A DNA stretch of 64,000 bases, taken from contig CANMXP010000002.1 of NCBI GenBank assembly GCA_947501845.1, positions 310,001-374,000 on the forward strand. The letters are read 5' to 3'. The translations under genes and the position numbers were made by a program. Within the stretch, counting starts at the first letter, position 1, and every line of letters starts with the position of its first letter. Under the pieces are notes generated by a model, which saw only the letters and a program-made list of their open reading frames with translations, ran no database searches and was not told the DNA's origin. Source of the DNA: an uncultured Flavobacteriaceae bacterium (GTDB lineage: Bacteria > Bacteroidota > Bacteroidia > Flavobacteriales > Flavobacteriaceae). Below are positions 35,822 through 43,919 of this stretch, in pieces.

Positions 35822-36853
35822 TTAAGACATCTCCCCTCTTAAAGGTGATTCATAGATGGTTTTGAGGCTGTTACCTGTAATATTTTGCCCTAATAGATAC
35901 ATTAATTTACTTATTGCTGCCTCTGTTGTGATATCTTTTCCCGAAATTACACCTATATTTTTTAGCTCGTTACTTGTTTCATAGTGTCCCATCATAACAC
36001 TACCACCAGAACATTGGGTAATATTTATTATATGCATGCCTCTTAAAATACTTTCTTTTAGCATATCAAGGAACCACTTTTCGGTAGTACAATTTCCAGC
36101 ACCATAGGTTTCAATTATAACAGCTTTTAAGTCTGGAGTATTAAAAACACTTTGCAACACGTTTTCTGTAATACCTGGAAAAAGCTTTACTAGTGCAATA
36201 TTATCATCTAATTGTTTATAAAGCTTTAAAGCTTTATCTAAATTGGGCTTAAATAAATATTCTTCATTAACTTTTAAATGAACACCAGACTCTGCCAAAT
36301 CGGGGTAGTTTAAAGACGCGAAAGCCTCAAAATGTTCAGCATTTATTTTTGTAGTTCTATTTGCTCTGTAAAGTTTATATTCAAAATACAAACACACTTC
36401 CTTAATTAATGGCTTTCCCCCACTTTTTAATGAAGCAACTTGTATAGATGTAATTAGGTTCTCTTTGGCGTCGGTTCTTAAATCACCAATTGGTAATTGA
36501 GACCCTGTAAATATAACTGGTTTTGCTAAATTTTCCAGCATGAAACTTAACGCAGAAGCTGTATAGCTCATGGTATCGCTCCCATGTAAAACCACAAAAC
36601 CATCAAAATCCTTATAACTAGTTTCTATTATTTCTGCAATTTGAACCCAATATTTCGGATTCATATTACTTGAGTCTATAGGTTTTTTAAATGATGTTGT
36701 ATCTATATTACAATCCAAAAGCTGTAACTCAGGAATTTTTTCTAAAAGCGTTTTAAAATCGAATGCACGTAGTGCCCCTGTTTTAAAATCCTTAACCATA
36801 CCAATAGTCCCTCCAGTATATATTAATAATATGTTTGGTTTTATGTCGCTCAT
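35822..36853 (-). CDS. ansA: Type I (cytoplasmic) L-asparaginase
   Basis: 343 residues; first catalytic Thr motif IYTGGTIGM, second motif VLHGSDTMSYTASAL, and the C-terminal ETYGAGNC and TQCSGGSV segments. No signal peptide. Hydrolyses asparagine to aspartate. It follows the tatD gene with a 3-nt gap, forming a two-gene operon. Confidence 0.93.
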   Translation of the reverse strand: MSDIKPNILLIYTGGTIGMVKDFKTGALRAFDFKTLLEKIPELQLLDCNIDTTSFKKPIDSSNMNPKYWVQIAEIIETSYKDFDGFVVLHGSDTMSYTASALSFMLENLAKPVIFTGSQLPIGDLRTDAKENLITSIQVASLKSGGKPLIKEVCLYFEYKLYRANRTTKINAEHFEAFASLNYPDLAESGVHLKVNEEYLFKPNLDKALKLYKQLDDNIALVKLFPGITENVLQSVFNTPDLKAVIIETYGAGNCTTEKWFLDMLKESILRGMHIINITQCSGGSVMMGHYETSNELKNIGVISGKDITTEAAISKLMYLLGQNITGNSLKTIYESPLRGEMS

Positions 36854-36856
36854 ATT

Positions 36857-37624
36857 TTATACTTTAAAAACATCTTTAGAGTTTTGGGTCGTTATTGCTG
36901 CTATCTCTTCTAAAGATACTCCATATATATCTGCTAGCTTCTCTAACACCTTTATGACGTATGTACTTTCATTTCGCTTTCCTCTATATGGCACAGGTGC
37001 CAAATAAGGAGCATCAGTTTCTAAAACAAGATGTTTAATATCTATTTGGTTTAAAAAAGTATCAATCTTTCCATTCTTAAAAGTTACTACGCCACCTATC
37101 CCTAATTTCATATTATAAGAAATAGCTTGGTGCGCTTGTTCTAATGTTCCTGTAAAGCAATGAAAAATACCGAATAAGTCATCACTCTTTTCTGTTTCCA
37201 AAACTTTAAATATCTCATCAAAAGCATCCCTACAATGTATAACTATTGGTAGTTTATATTGCTTTGCTAGCTTAATTTGATGTTTGAATGCTTCTTGTTG
37301 AATCCCTAATGTTGATGTATCCCAATATAAATCAATTCCTATTTCTCCTACCGCATAAAAGTGTCTTTTTGCTAGCATAGCTTCAACATGCCCTAACTCT
37401 TCTTTATAATTATCTTTTACATGCGTAGGGTGTAACCCCATCATTAAAAACATGTTATTAGGATAATCTTTTTCAAGTTGAAGCATCGCTTCTGTATATT
37501 CAGAATCTATTGCCGGAATAAAAAATCGTGAGACTCCCTGCGCTATGGCACGATCTATCATCTCGTTTCTATCTTCATCAAATGCTTCGCTATATAAATG
37601 GGTGTGCGTATCTGTAATAATCAT
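36857..37624 (-). CDS. TatD family metal-dependent hydrolase
   Basis: 255 residues with ITDTHTHLYS (metal-binding His pair), GLHPTHVK, VGEIGIDLYW, PIVIHCRDA, GIFHCFTG and LETDAPYLAP. TatD relatives are DNases or amidohydrolase-type enzymes. Upstream partner of the asparaginase gene. Confidence 0.93.
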   Translation of the reverse strand: MIITDTHTHLYSEAFDEDRNEMIDRAIAQGVSRFFIPAIDSEYTEAMLQLEKDYPNNMFLMMGLHPTHVKDNYKEELGHVEAMLAKRHFYAVGEIGIDLYWDTSTLGIQQEAFKHQIKLAKQYKLPIVIHCRDAFDEIFKVLETEKSDDLFGIFHCFTGTLEQAHQAISYNMKLGIGGVVTFKNGKIDTFLNQIDIKHLVLETDAPYLAPVPYRGKRNESTYVIKVLEKLADIYGVSLEEIAAITTQNSKDVFKV

Positions 37625-37716
37625 TTGGTAAAAATAATGAAGTATTTAAAGTTTGACATGAAATTCATAATTTTTCACCAATGAAAAACCAACAAGGTTT
37701 TGAATCCTTAGAAACT

Positions 37717-38451
37717 TTAATTCAATTTATTAATAAGCTGCTGTGCTTGTTCATAATCATCTGCACCTTCAGGGATGGTTTTCAATATTTTTAAACAGGC
37801 AGTATGATCTTTCTGTTTTAATTTGCTTAGAGCTAAATACCAGATTGCTTTATTTTTATAAACTGAAGGACTATTAGAAAGTTTACCCAACAGATTATCA
37901 GCTTCATCAAATTTATCTAACTCCAATAATGCAATACCTCTATATAATTGTAATTCTTTATTTGAATCATCTTTGTTTAACAGCTCACTAAAAGCAGCTT
38001 CGGCTTCGGCAAAGTTTTTATTATTAAAAGCATTTTCGGCGATTTCTAAGAGTTCATCTTGTCCTCCTCTAGAGATTAAACTAATCGTTTCGTAATTATT
38101 GTAATCATTAAAAGTAGGGTTAGAGAAATTATTGAATGTAAAGATTCCTATCAATAAAACAACACTTGCTGCTATAGCATATTGCCAAGGCTTAAAACGG
38201 ACTACTTTTTTAGTTGTTTCCTCCTTTTCAAAATAGGTTTTAGAAATGGTTTTTAAATTATTTTGAAAGGCAGTCGACGCTGCTTCATCTTCAAATTTAT
38301 GTTCTAAAAAAGAAGACAATTCTTTATAGGTATTAAATGCTTGATTAAAATCTGGTTCATTTTTTAATCGTGACTCAAAGGCAATTATCCCATCTTGAGA
38401 TAATTCCTTAGATAAGTAGGCTTCGAATAATATGTAATTCTGGTCTTCCAT
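37717..38451 (-). CDS. Anti-sigma candidate: single-TM protein with periplasmic TPRs
   Basis: 244 residues: a cytoplasmic N-terminal ~85 residues with an anti-sigma-like helical region (ILFEAYLSKELSQDGIIAFESRL), one TM helix (about 90-106, AIAASVVLLIGIFTF) and a TPR-bearing periplasmic part (AENAFNNKNFAEAEAAFSEL, LELDKFDEADNLL). It is 5 nt downstream of the sigma factor gene on the same strand, the usual position of an anti-sigma factor. The TPR sensor part is family-typical of Bacteroidota sigma partners. Target and signal unknown. Confidence 0.75.
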   Translation of the reverse strand: MEDQNYILFEAYLSKELSQDGIIAFESRLKNEPDFNQAFNTYKELSSFLEHKFEDEAASTAFQNNLKTISKTYFEKEETTKKVVRFKPWQYAIAASVVLLIGIFTFNNFSNPTFNDYNNYETISLISRGGQDELLEIAENAFNNKNFAEAEAAFSELLNKDDSNKELQLYRGIALLELDKFDEADNLLGKLSNSPSVYKNKAIWYLALSKLKQKDHTACLKILKTIPEGADDYEQAQQLINKLN

Positions 38452-38456
38452 GGCTA

Positions 38457-39038
38457 TTAATTATTAAGTTGGTTAAATTTTGGTGACTCTCGAACCAGCT
38501 CTGTTAATTTACCAATACATAAAGATTTCTTTTTTCTAGCGTAGGCATATGTTACACCTAAACTTTTTGCGACTTCTTCCATCGATTTTATTTTAAAAGT
38601 AGCCGTTAATAGATCTTTACAAGCGGTTCCAAGTTTTTGAAACATTTCCGTAAATAAGGCTTGTTTCTCACCAAATACAGATGTTTCAAAAGCTAGTTCT
38701 TGGGCTTCATCACCTTTAGATAAAACGTCTTCATTAATTGTTACCTCTTTATTAGAAGATTTTTTTAATTCATTTAACCATTTTCTTTTACATAGCAAAA
38801 AGAAATAGGCATCGAACGGACAAGTAAGTTGTAATTTGTTTTGGCTTGCCTGATTATAAATAGTTATTAAAGTATCCTGTATAACATCTTGGGCCTTATC
38901 ACTATCTCCACTATTCTGCTTAATGTAATTAATCACTTTAGGCGCAAACTTATCATATATAGCTTGTATAACAAACGAGTTGTTTTTAAACAATCCGTCT
39001 ATATATTTCTGGTCTTCGTGTATTTTTTTTTCACTCAT
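38457..39038 (-). CDS. ECF-like sigma-70 family RNA polymerase sigma factor
   Basis: 193 residues. Region 2 covers about 22-95 (IQAIYDKFAPKVINYIKQN, DKAQDVIQDTLITIYN, CPFDAYFFLLCKRKW). Region 4 covers about 125-180 (LTATFKIKSMEEVAKSLGVTYAYARKKKSLC), a helix-turn-helix for the -35 box. No region 3 is visible. Paired with the TPR anti-sigma candidate. Three GGGTAACA boxes upstream of nearby genes could be its promoters. Confidence 0.9.
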   Translation of the reverse strand: MSEKKIHEDQKYIDGLFKNNSFVIQAIYDKFAPKVINYIKQNSGDSDKAQDVIQDTLITIYNQASQNKLQLTCPFDAYFFLLCKRKWLNELKKSSNKEVTINEDVLSKGDEAQELAFETSVFGEKQALFTEMFQKLGTACKDLLTATFKIKSMEEVAKSLGVTYAYARKKKSLCIGKLTELVRESPKFNQLNN

Positions 39039-39083
39039 TAACCCTTGTATTTGCTACTAAAGTAAAAAAACTTTGAAAGAATA

Positions 39084-39116
39084 GGGTAACAATTTTTAAA
39101 TGGGACTGATATAAGG
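39084..39116 (+). promoter_or_regulatory. Candidate ECF-sigma promoter (GGGTAACA) of the 39170 gene
   Basis: GGGTAACA at 39084-39091 followed by TATAAG about 26 nt downstream (39110). The spacing is 2 nt longer than in the two other copies. Inferred from similarity of three local upstream regions. Confidence 0.4.
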
Positions 39117-39169
39117 GTGTCACAGTAAAATACTGAAACACTTTAATTAATCCATAAAAATTAGAAATC

Positions 39170-39613
39170 ATGAAGAAATCAATTTTAATTATCGGTACTG
39201 TAGTATTATCAATATTAAACTCTCATGCTACAGTTGCAACATTAAATTTAAACGCAGCAAATGTTATTACAAACATTACAAGTGAAAATCTGGTTAAAGT
39301 TTTTGACTGGAAAGTAGAAACCAATAAAGGTGTTTATTCTGGAATTTCACTTTCTATAGAAGACGCTAAGCGAATGATTCTTTTAACAAGTTCTGGAGAG
39401 ATTGTTAGCACATCAAAAATTGAAAGCTACTTTGTTTTGAAAACTGAAGCAAAAAGCAACTCCAAAAGAAATTATTTCTGGGAAGTTGAAACTGCAACAG
39501 GATTTGCAAAAGGGTATTCTTCAACAGAAGCATACGCACACAAAATGATGCTATTAGTAGCTTCTGGTGATGCCATTGTATCCAAAAAAATAATCAGTCA
39601 ACCTCAACAATAA
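39170..39613 (+). CDS. Small secreted protein with an internal duplication
   Basis: 147 residues with a signal peptide (MKKSILIIGTVVLSILNSHA). The mature part holds two copies of a ~45-residue unit: VFDWKVETNKGVYSGISLSIEDAKRMI and YFWEVETATGFAKGYSSTEAYAHKMM, each followed by LLxxSG(E/D)xIxSxK. No recognised family. It is divergent from the sigma operon and carries a GGGTAACA box upstream, so it is a likely target of that sigma factor. Function unknown. Confidence 0.7.
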   Translation: MKKSILIIGTVVLSILNSHATVATLNLNAANVITNITSENLVKVFDWKVETNKGVYSGISLSIEDAKRMILLTSSGEIVSTSKIESYFVLKTEAKSNSKRNYFWEVETATGFAKGYSSTEAYAHKMMLLVASGDAIVSKKIISQPQQ

Positions 39614-39631
39614 AAAATAATTACCAAAACG

Positions 39632-39660
39632 GGGTAACAAAATAGTTGCCCTGTTTATAT
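39632..39660 (+). promoter_or_regulatory. Candidate ECF-sigma promoter (GGGTAACAAAA-N13-TATAT)
   Basis: GGGTAACAAAA at 39632-39642 and TATAT at 39656-39660, with the same spacing as the copy at 41716. ATG at 39695. Confidence 0.5.
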
Positions 39661-39694
39661 AAACTTGAATAACAAATTTTAAACCCAATTAATC

Positions 39695-40675
39695 ATGAAA
39701 AATTTTAAACACATTTTAGGAGCCGTTTTAATGTCGGCTATATTATTAACAAGCTGTTCAAAAAATGATGATGGCGATGGCGATATTTTAATTCGTCCAA
39801 CTGCTGAAGATTTTAATAATTTAAAAGAAGCAGCTTTAGAAAATTTAACACAAACATTTCAGTTTAATGCCGACGATGGAAATGTCACGTTAACATCTGA
39901 AAAAGGTGTACAAATTCACATTAGCAGCTCTTGTTTAACTTTAAACGGAGACGCTGTAACAGGAACTGTAGATCTAGAATTTGTTGAGCTTTTTGACAAA
40001 GGCAGCATGCTTACAACGAACAAACCTACCATGGGAACCTTACCAAATGGAGATAAAGGATTGCTTATTTCTGGAGGTGAATTCTTTGTAAATGCAACAC
40101 AAAACGGTATTGCTTTAGAAACCAATTGTGGGTTCCAAATGCAAATTCCAGCAGATTTAACGGGGGGTGCGGATAATGATATGACACTTTGGGAAGGTAG
40201 AATAGATCAAGACGGTAACCTAGCATGGGATGAAGTAGAACGCGACGGTGCTCAAGGAGAAGGTGGCGTATTCGCTGAAGGCAATCAGTATTATGGTTTT
40301 TTCCAATCATTTGGATGGTCTAACGTAGATCGTTTTTATAATGACCCGCGTCCAAAAACAACCATTCTAGTAGCTGTTCCCGAAGGTTATGACAACACCA
40401 ATAGTTCTGTTTATATCTCTTATGATGGGGAAGATGCTGGCTTAGCAAATTTAGATACATACGATTCTGAAACAGGATTATTTAGTGAGCATTATGGACT
40501 TATTCCCATTGGATTAGAATGCCACATCATTTTTGCTACTGAGGATGGCGATAACTGGAAATATGCTATAAAAGCTGTAACTATTACTGAAAATGGTGTT
40601 GTAACATTTACCGAAGGTGAAACATCTATAGCTACAGAGGCACAATTAACAACCATTATTAATGGTTTACCATAA
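39695..40675 (+). CDS. Hypothetical lipoprotein
   Basis: 326 residues with an SPII signal (ILLTSCSKNDDGDG). The N-terminal ~130 residues carry a beta-rich unit (TSEKGVQIHISSSCLTLNGDAVTGTVDLEFVELFDKGSM is the longest recognisable block). The C-terminal part has Asp-rich beta-strand sequence and three Cys in total. A similar block is found in Bacteroidota lipoproteins of unknown function. Follows the duplicated small secreted gene and shares its promoter type. A terminator lies 62 nt downstream. Confidence 0.7.
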   Translation: MKNFKHILGAVLMSAILLTSCSKNDDGDGDILIRPTAEDFNNLKEAALENLTQTFQFNADDGNVTLTSEKGVQIHISSSCLTLNGDAVTGTVDLEFVELFDKGSMLTTNKPTMGTLPNGDKGLLISGGEFFVNATQNGIALETNCGFQMQIPADLTGGADNDMTLWEGRIDQDGNLAWDEVERDGAQGEGGVFAEGNQYYGFFQSFGWSNVDRFYNDPRPKTTILVAVPEGYDNTNSSVYISYDGEDAGLANLDTYDSETGLFSEHYGLIPIGLECHIIFATEDGDNWKYAIKAVTITENGVVTFTEGETSIATEAQLTTIINGLP

Positions 40676-40737
40676 ACATCTGCTTATTTTGATTTCCTAC
40701 TTATATAGGGTTAACTTTAATTGTTAATCTAGGTAAT

Positions 40738-40768
40738 AAACCAGAGACTTAACATTTCTGGTTTTTTT
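40738..40768 (+). terminator. Terminator after the lipoprotein gene
   Basis: AAACCAGA (40738-40745) / TCTGGTTT (40757-40764) followed by a T run. Confidence 0.85.
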
Positions 40769-40793
40769 ATTGCTGCTTTTTTGAGTTTCAAAA

Positions 40794-41210
40794 TTATATT
40801 TCAGGATCTCCTTTTATTATATAATTTTTTAAGAAATCATCCAATGAGCTAGATTGTTTTATAAATTCGCCATCTTCAATATCTCCAAAATAAACAGGAC
40901 ATTTGTCATCACTAACATCAATGGCAAAAAAGTCTATGAGGTCTTGTATCCCAGCAATTGGCATATATTTTTTGTTATCTTTTTTTGATTCACTAATAAT
41001 CATATCCTTATGAGCATTTACTAAGTATTTTACTTCTTTAATAGAAAAATCTATCCATGCTTGCTGCTCTTCGGGGAAAAAATAAGGAGGTTCTTCCAGT
41101 ATATATTCATCATAATTGTTTACCTCTGAAAGGTGGAAATTTTCTATTCTTTCAGGTAATGAATCGATTTCATATAATTTCATTGTTTGTAAATGGTTCA
41201 ACATGCTCAT
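40794..41210 (-). CDS. Possible SUKH/SMI1-like small protein
   Basis: 138 residues, no signal or TM. The C-terminal half (FFAIDVSDDKCPVYFGDIEDG, SSLDDFLKNYI) has the spacing of SMI1/KNR4 (SUKH) proteins, which often act as immunity or regulatory partners. The N-terminal half is not recognised and no toxin gene is adjacent. The start could be at M1, M3 or M10; all leave the domain intact. Convergent with the lipoprotein gene. Confidence 0.5.
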   Translation of the reverse strand: MSMLNHLQTMKLYEIDSLPERIENFHLSEVNNYDEYILEEPPYFFPEEQQAWIDFSIKEVKYLVNAHKDMIISESKKDNKKYMPIAGIQDLIDFFAIDVSDDKCPVYFGDIEDGEFIKQSSSLDDFLKNYIIKGDPEI

Positions 41211-41343
41211 AGGGCTTAATTTTTTTATATTATATATTGATAATTATAAAGGATAACTGTGTTACCACTATCTACAAATTTAATTATGATTTTGATTAAT
41301 TTAAAATGAATTTCAATATAGTTTTACCTAATTACAAGTGGTA

Positions 41344-41514
41344 TTATTCCTGCTTAACTCCCAAAAAATGCTTGTAATTTTCAGTAACTATTTTTTCAAC
41401 CACAATCTTAGTAATAGCCTCTTTCCACGCCTCCCCTTTTTGATGATTTGCGTTTTGGCCTATCAAAATTGAGGAAACAAATAAAAAAGTTAAGTATAAA
41501 AAATAATCTTTCAT
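41344..41514 (-). CDS. 56-residue secreted peptide, unrecognised
   Basis: Read by hand: ATG at 41514 to a TAA at 41344. An N-terminal hydrophobic stretch (MKDYFLYLTFLFVSSILIGQ) looks like a signal peptide with cleavage after GQ, leaving ~36 residues with a Lys/Glu-rich helix (KEAITKIVVEKIVTE) and a C-terminus FLGVKQE. The signal peptide supports a real gene, but there is no other evidence. Confidence 0.5.
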   Translation of the reverse strand: MKDYFLYLTFLFVSSILIGQNANHQKGEAWKEAITKIVVEKIVTENYKHFLGVKQE

Positions 41515-41715
41515 TAGTAGTTTCTTTATTGAGTCTTAAAGACGTTCCTTTTTGTGGATGTTGCAATTATTTATTTAGAAAAATCTATGAATCGGTAGAA
41601 ATAGTTTATTCTTAAGATAGGGACATTTATTTTGGCTATACTCAGATTTGAATAAAGATTAATATTTACAATACATCCTTTGCAAACTACTACGCTGCTT
41701 TTTTTAATAAAAACA

Positions 41716-41744
41716 GGGTAACAAAACACGGATACTTTGTATAT
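41716..41744 (+). promoter_or_regulatory. Candidate ECF-sigma promoter of the 33-residue peptide
   Basis: GGGTAACAAAA at 41716-41726, then TATAT at 41740-41744, 17 nt before the ATG at 41761; same arrangement as at 39632. Confidence 0.5.
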
Positions 41745-41760
41745 CATTATAAATAACGTC

Positions 41761-41862
41761 ATGAAAAAGACAAATGCTATATCTACTATAATCCTTATTA
41801 TTATATCGGTATTACTCGCTAATATTTTAATGATTATATCTCATCTTTGTTTTTCATCATGA
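41761..41862 (+). CDS. 33-residue single-TM peptide A
   Basis: ATG at 41761 to TGA at 41862. A short polar start (MKKTNAIS) leads into one hydrophobic helix (TIILIIISVLLANILMII) with a Cys near the end. It has its own upstream GGGTAACA box and an immediate downstream hairpin (41864-41888), so it looks like a monocistronic gene. A second ORF of the same length and layout is at 48330. Role unknown: possible membrane regulatory or toxin-like peptide. Confidence 0.5.
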   Translation: MKKTNAISTIILIIISVLLANILMIISHLCFSS

Positions 41863-41863
41863 G

Positions 41864-41888
41864 TTAAAGCCATACAAAATGGCTTTAA
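41864..41888. terminator. Hairpin after peptide A
   Basis: Perfect 10-bp stem TTAAAGCCAT (41864-41873) / ATGGCTTTAA (41879-41888), loop ACAAA. The T-run is displaced by 7 nt, so termination may be partial. Confidence 0.55.
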
Positions 41889-41931
41889 AATGACACTTTT
41901 TGTATATTTAAAATCTATTAACCTTGTCTCT

Positions 41932-43890
41932 ATGGATAAACGATTCCTTTTTATTTGCTTTTCTTTTTTATGTATATATGGTTATTCGCAACAATTACTT
42001 GTTAACGACACCCTTGTAAGAACAGCAACCATTAAGAGTACTACAAATGGTAATGAAACAACTTTTACGCCACAAATACCAGCCTTAAATCAAATTGCTG
42101 GAGCACCAAAAGCATTTTACACCTATTATTGGGAGTTTGGTGATGGACATTACAGTACCGAAGAAAAGCCCAAGCACGTTTATAAAAACAAAGGCGAATA
42201 TGACGTAAAATTATGGGCTACCAATAATTACGACACAGGCAAACCACCAACAACAAGACCTAAAAAAATAGCGGTTAATTCTATTACAACAAACTATCAA
42301 GATCTGGCTACTATGGATGAAGGTTTTACATTAAAGCGCAATCGCGAGCCTATTCCCGAAGAAGAAATAGTAGCTATAATGAGTTATAAGAACAATAAAG
42401 ACTATAGAACAAACGGAAAAATATATCTCTTCTATAATGAACTTAAATATAAAGCTAATAATTTTGAATTGTTAGAAACCAGAACCCATCATAACGAAAA
42501 AAACATTTTAACAGATGGAGCCATTGCTTACACTAATAGTATTGATGATGAAGGGACTTACTTAGCTTCTTTAAATAATGACCTTATAAAATCAAATATT
42601 GTATTACAAGATTCGACAGAAAAGATCAACCTGCCCTTGACTATTTCAGAATCTAAAGCATATTATAAGGATTGGAGTCTTTTAGAATTCGATAATATGC
42701 AACCCGATGAAGAACGCCATATCTTTTTCAGTTTAAAAACAACACCAGAAATGGTTAAAGATACTAGTGCCATTATATCGGTACGTGGTATTTATATACC
42801 AGATAACAATTACGACAATCATAAGGTAAAAGACATGGAAATGGAAATTGTTACTTCTCACGATCCTAACAAAATGTCATCAAACGGCACCTTTATGAAT
42901 TATAGGTTGGTTCGCTTTAAAACCTTAAAATACAAAATTAAGTTCCAGAATAATGGCGAAGGTCCCGCAAGAACCATTCGATTGGAAACGGATATTCCTG
43001 AAATGCTGGATAAATCGACCTTAGAGGTTATGGACATGTATCCTAAATGTGATATCTGCCCTAAACGAGAAGTACTTTATAGCTGCTTAGATACCACATT
43101 TACAGACGCACAAGCTATTTTTACTTTTAAAAATATTTACCTTCCAGGAAGTGAACAAAAAAACGTAAAAGAATACGATTCTACAAAGGGGTTTGTAAAG
43201 TACAAAATTAAGTTTGCTAAAGATTTCCACAAGAAAAAAACGAAAAGTAAAACCGCTATTATCTTTGATAAAAATGATCCTATTATTACCAATTATGCGA
43301 CTACTCGTTTTTTGCCTGGTATATCTATTGGTGTTAAATCGGGGTATAACTCGTTTAGCGACTTAAAAAATTCTGAGAGCTACTTTTTAGGCGTGACATT
43401 GTCTCCTTATAAATCCTACAGATGGTATTGGCAAGTGGAGCTTATGAATAATTTCCATAATTATGATTCGAATACCGATATTAGAGAAGAGTTTATCCAA
43501 GAAGCTCAAGGTTTTAGATTTTTTCAACGAACTACAACAAACACCTCTTATAAAAATATTGACTGGGATGTTCCTGTCTTAATCCGTTATAATGTTAATA
43601 ATTATATTGGCTTAGGTGCTGGTTTACAAAATACCATCTCGCTAAGCGAAAAAAGAGAACAGCGTACTTTAATAGAACAGTTTGAAGGAGACACTCCAGA
43701 TGCTCCAGTTTTTAATACAGAAGAAAACACTATTAACGAAACCAATTCTTTCACCAATTTAAGAACAGGTTTATTGTTTGAGGCTACTGCAGGTTTCGCT
43801 AGAATTGGCCCAAGTTTGGGTGCCCGTTATATTATGAATTTTGAAGATGATTTTAATTATTGGCAGTTTTATGCCATTTGGAAATTCTGA
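41932..43890 (+). CDS. PKD-domain outer-membrane barrel protein
   Basis: Start set at ATG 41932 (MDKRFLFICFSFLC..., signal peptide ending YGYSQ); the longest frame begins at 41890. 652 residues. A PKD domain lies at about 55-110 (YYWEFGDGHYSTEEKPKHVY), followed by a long Ig-like/DUF11-like segment (GEGPARTIRLETDIPEML) containing four Cys (CDICPKREVLYSC), then a C-terminal barrel (about 460-652; VSWYWQVELM-like strands, LGARYIMNFEDDF). It is the first gene of a four-gene string and shares 30 nt of frame space with the next ORF. Likely a surface sensor/anchor. Confidence 0.75.
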   Translation: MDKRFLFICFSFLCIYGYSQQLLVNDTLVRTATIKSTTNGNETTFTPQIPALNQIAGAPKAFYTYYWEFGDGHYSTEEKPKHVYKNKGEYDVKLWATNNYDTGKPPTTRPKKIAVNSITTNYQDLATMDEGFTLKRNREPIPEEEIVAIMSYKNNKDYRTNGKIYLFYNELKYKANNFELLETRTHHNEKNILTDGAIAYTNSIDDEGTYLASLNNDLIKSNIVLQDSTEKINLPLTISESKAYYKDWSLLEFDNMQPDEERHIFFSLKTTPEMVKDTSAIISVRGIYIPDNNYDNHKVKDMEMEIVTSHDPNKMSSNGTFMNYRLVRFKTLKYKIKFQNNGEGPARTIRLETDIPEMLDKSTLEVMDMYPKCDICPKREVLYSCLDTTFTDAQAIFTFKNIYLPGSEQKNVKEYDSTKGFVKYKIKFAKDFHKKKTKSKTAIIFDKNDPIITNYATTRFLPGISIGVKSGYNSFSDLKNSESYFLGVTLSPYKSYRWYWQVELMNNFHNYDSNTDIREEFIQEAQGFRFFQRTTTNTSYKNIDWDVPVLIRYNVNNYIGLGAGLQNTISLSEKREQRTLIEQFEGDTPDAPVFNTEENTINETNSFTNLRTGLLFEATAGFARIGPSLGARYIMNFEDDFNYWQFYAIWKF

Positions 43891-43919
43891 AACTAAGCGT
43901 TATTTGGCAGCTCACTATT

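Noticed and set aside
41255-41270. Minus-strand GGTAACA upstream of the SUKH-like gene
   Set aside because: No TATAT at the 24-nt distance found in the other copies; probably chance.
41344-41862. Toxin-antitoxin pair formed by the small peptide genes
   Set aside because: No toxin or antitoxin family recognised; the two ORFs are on opposite strands with separate signals.
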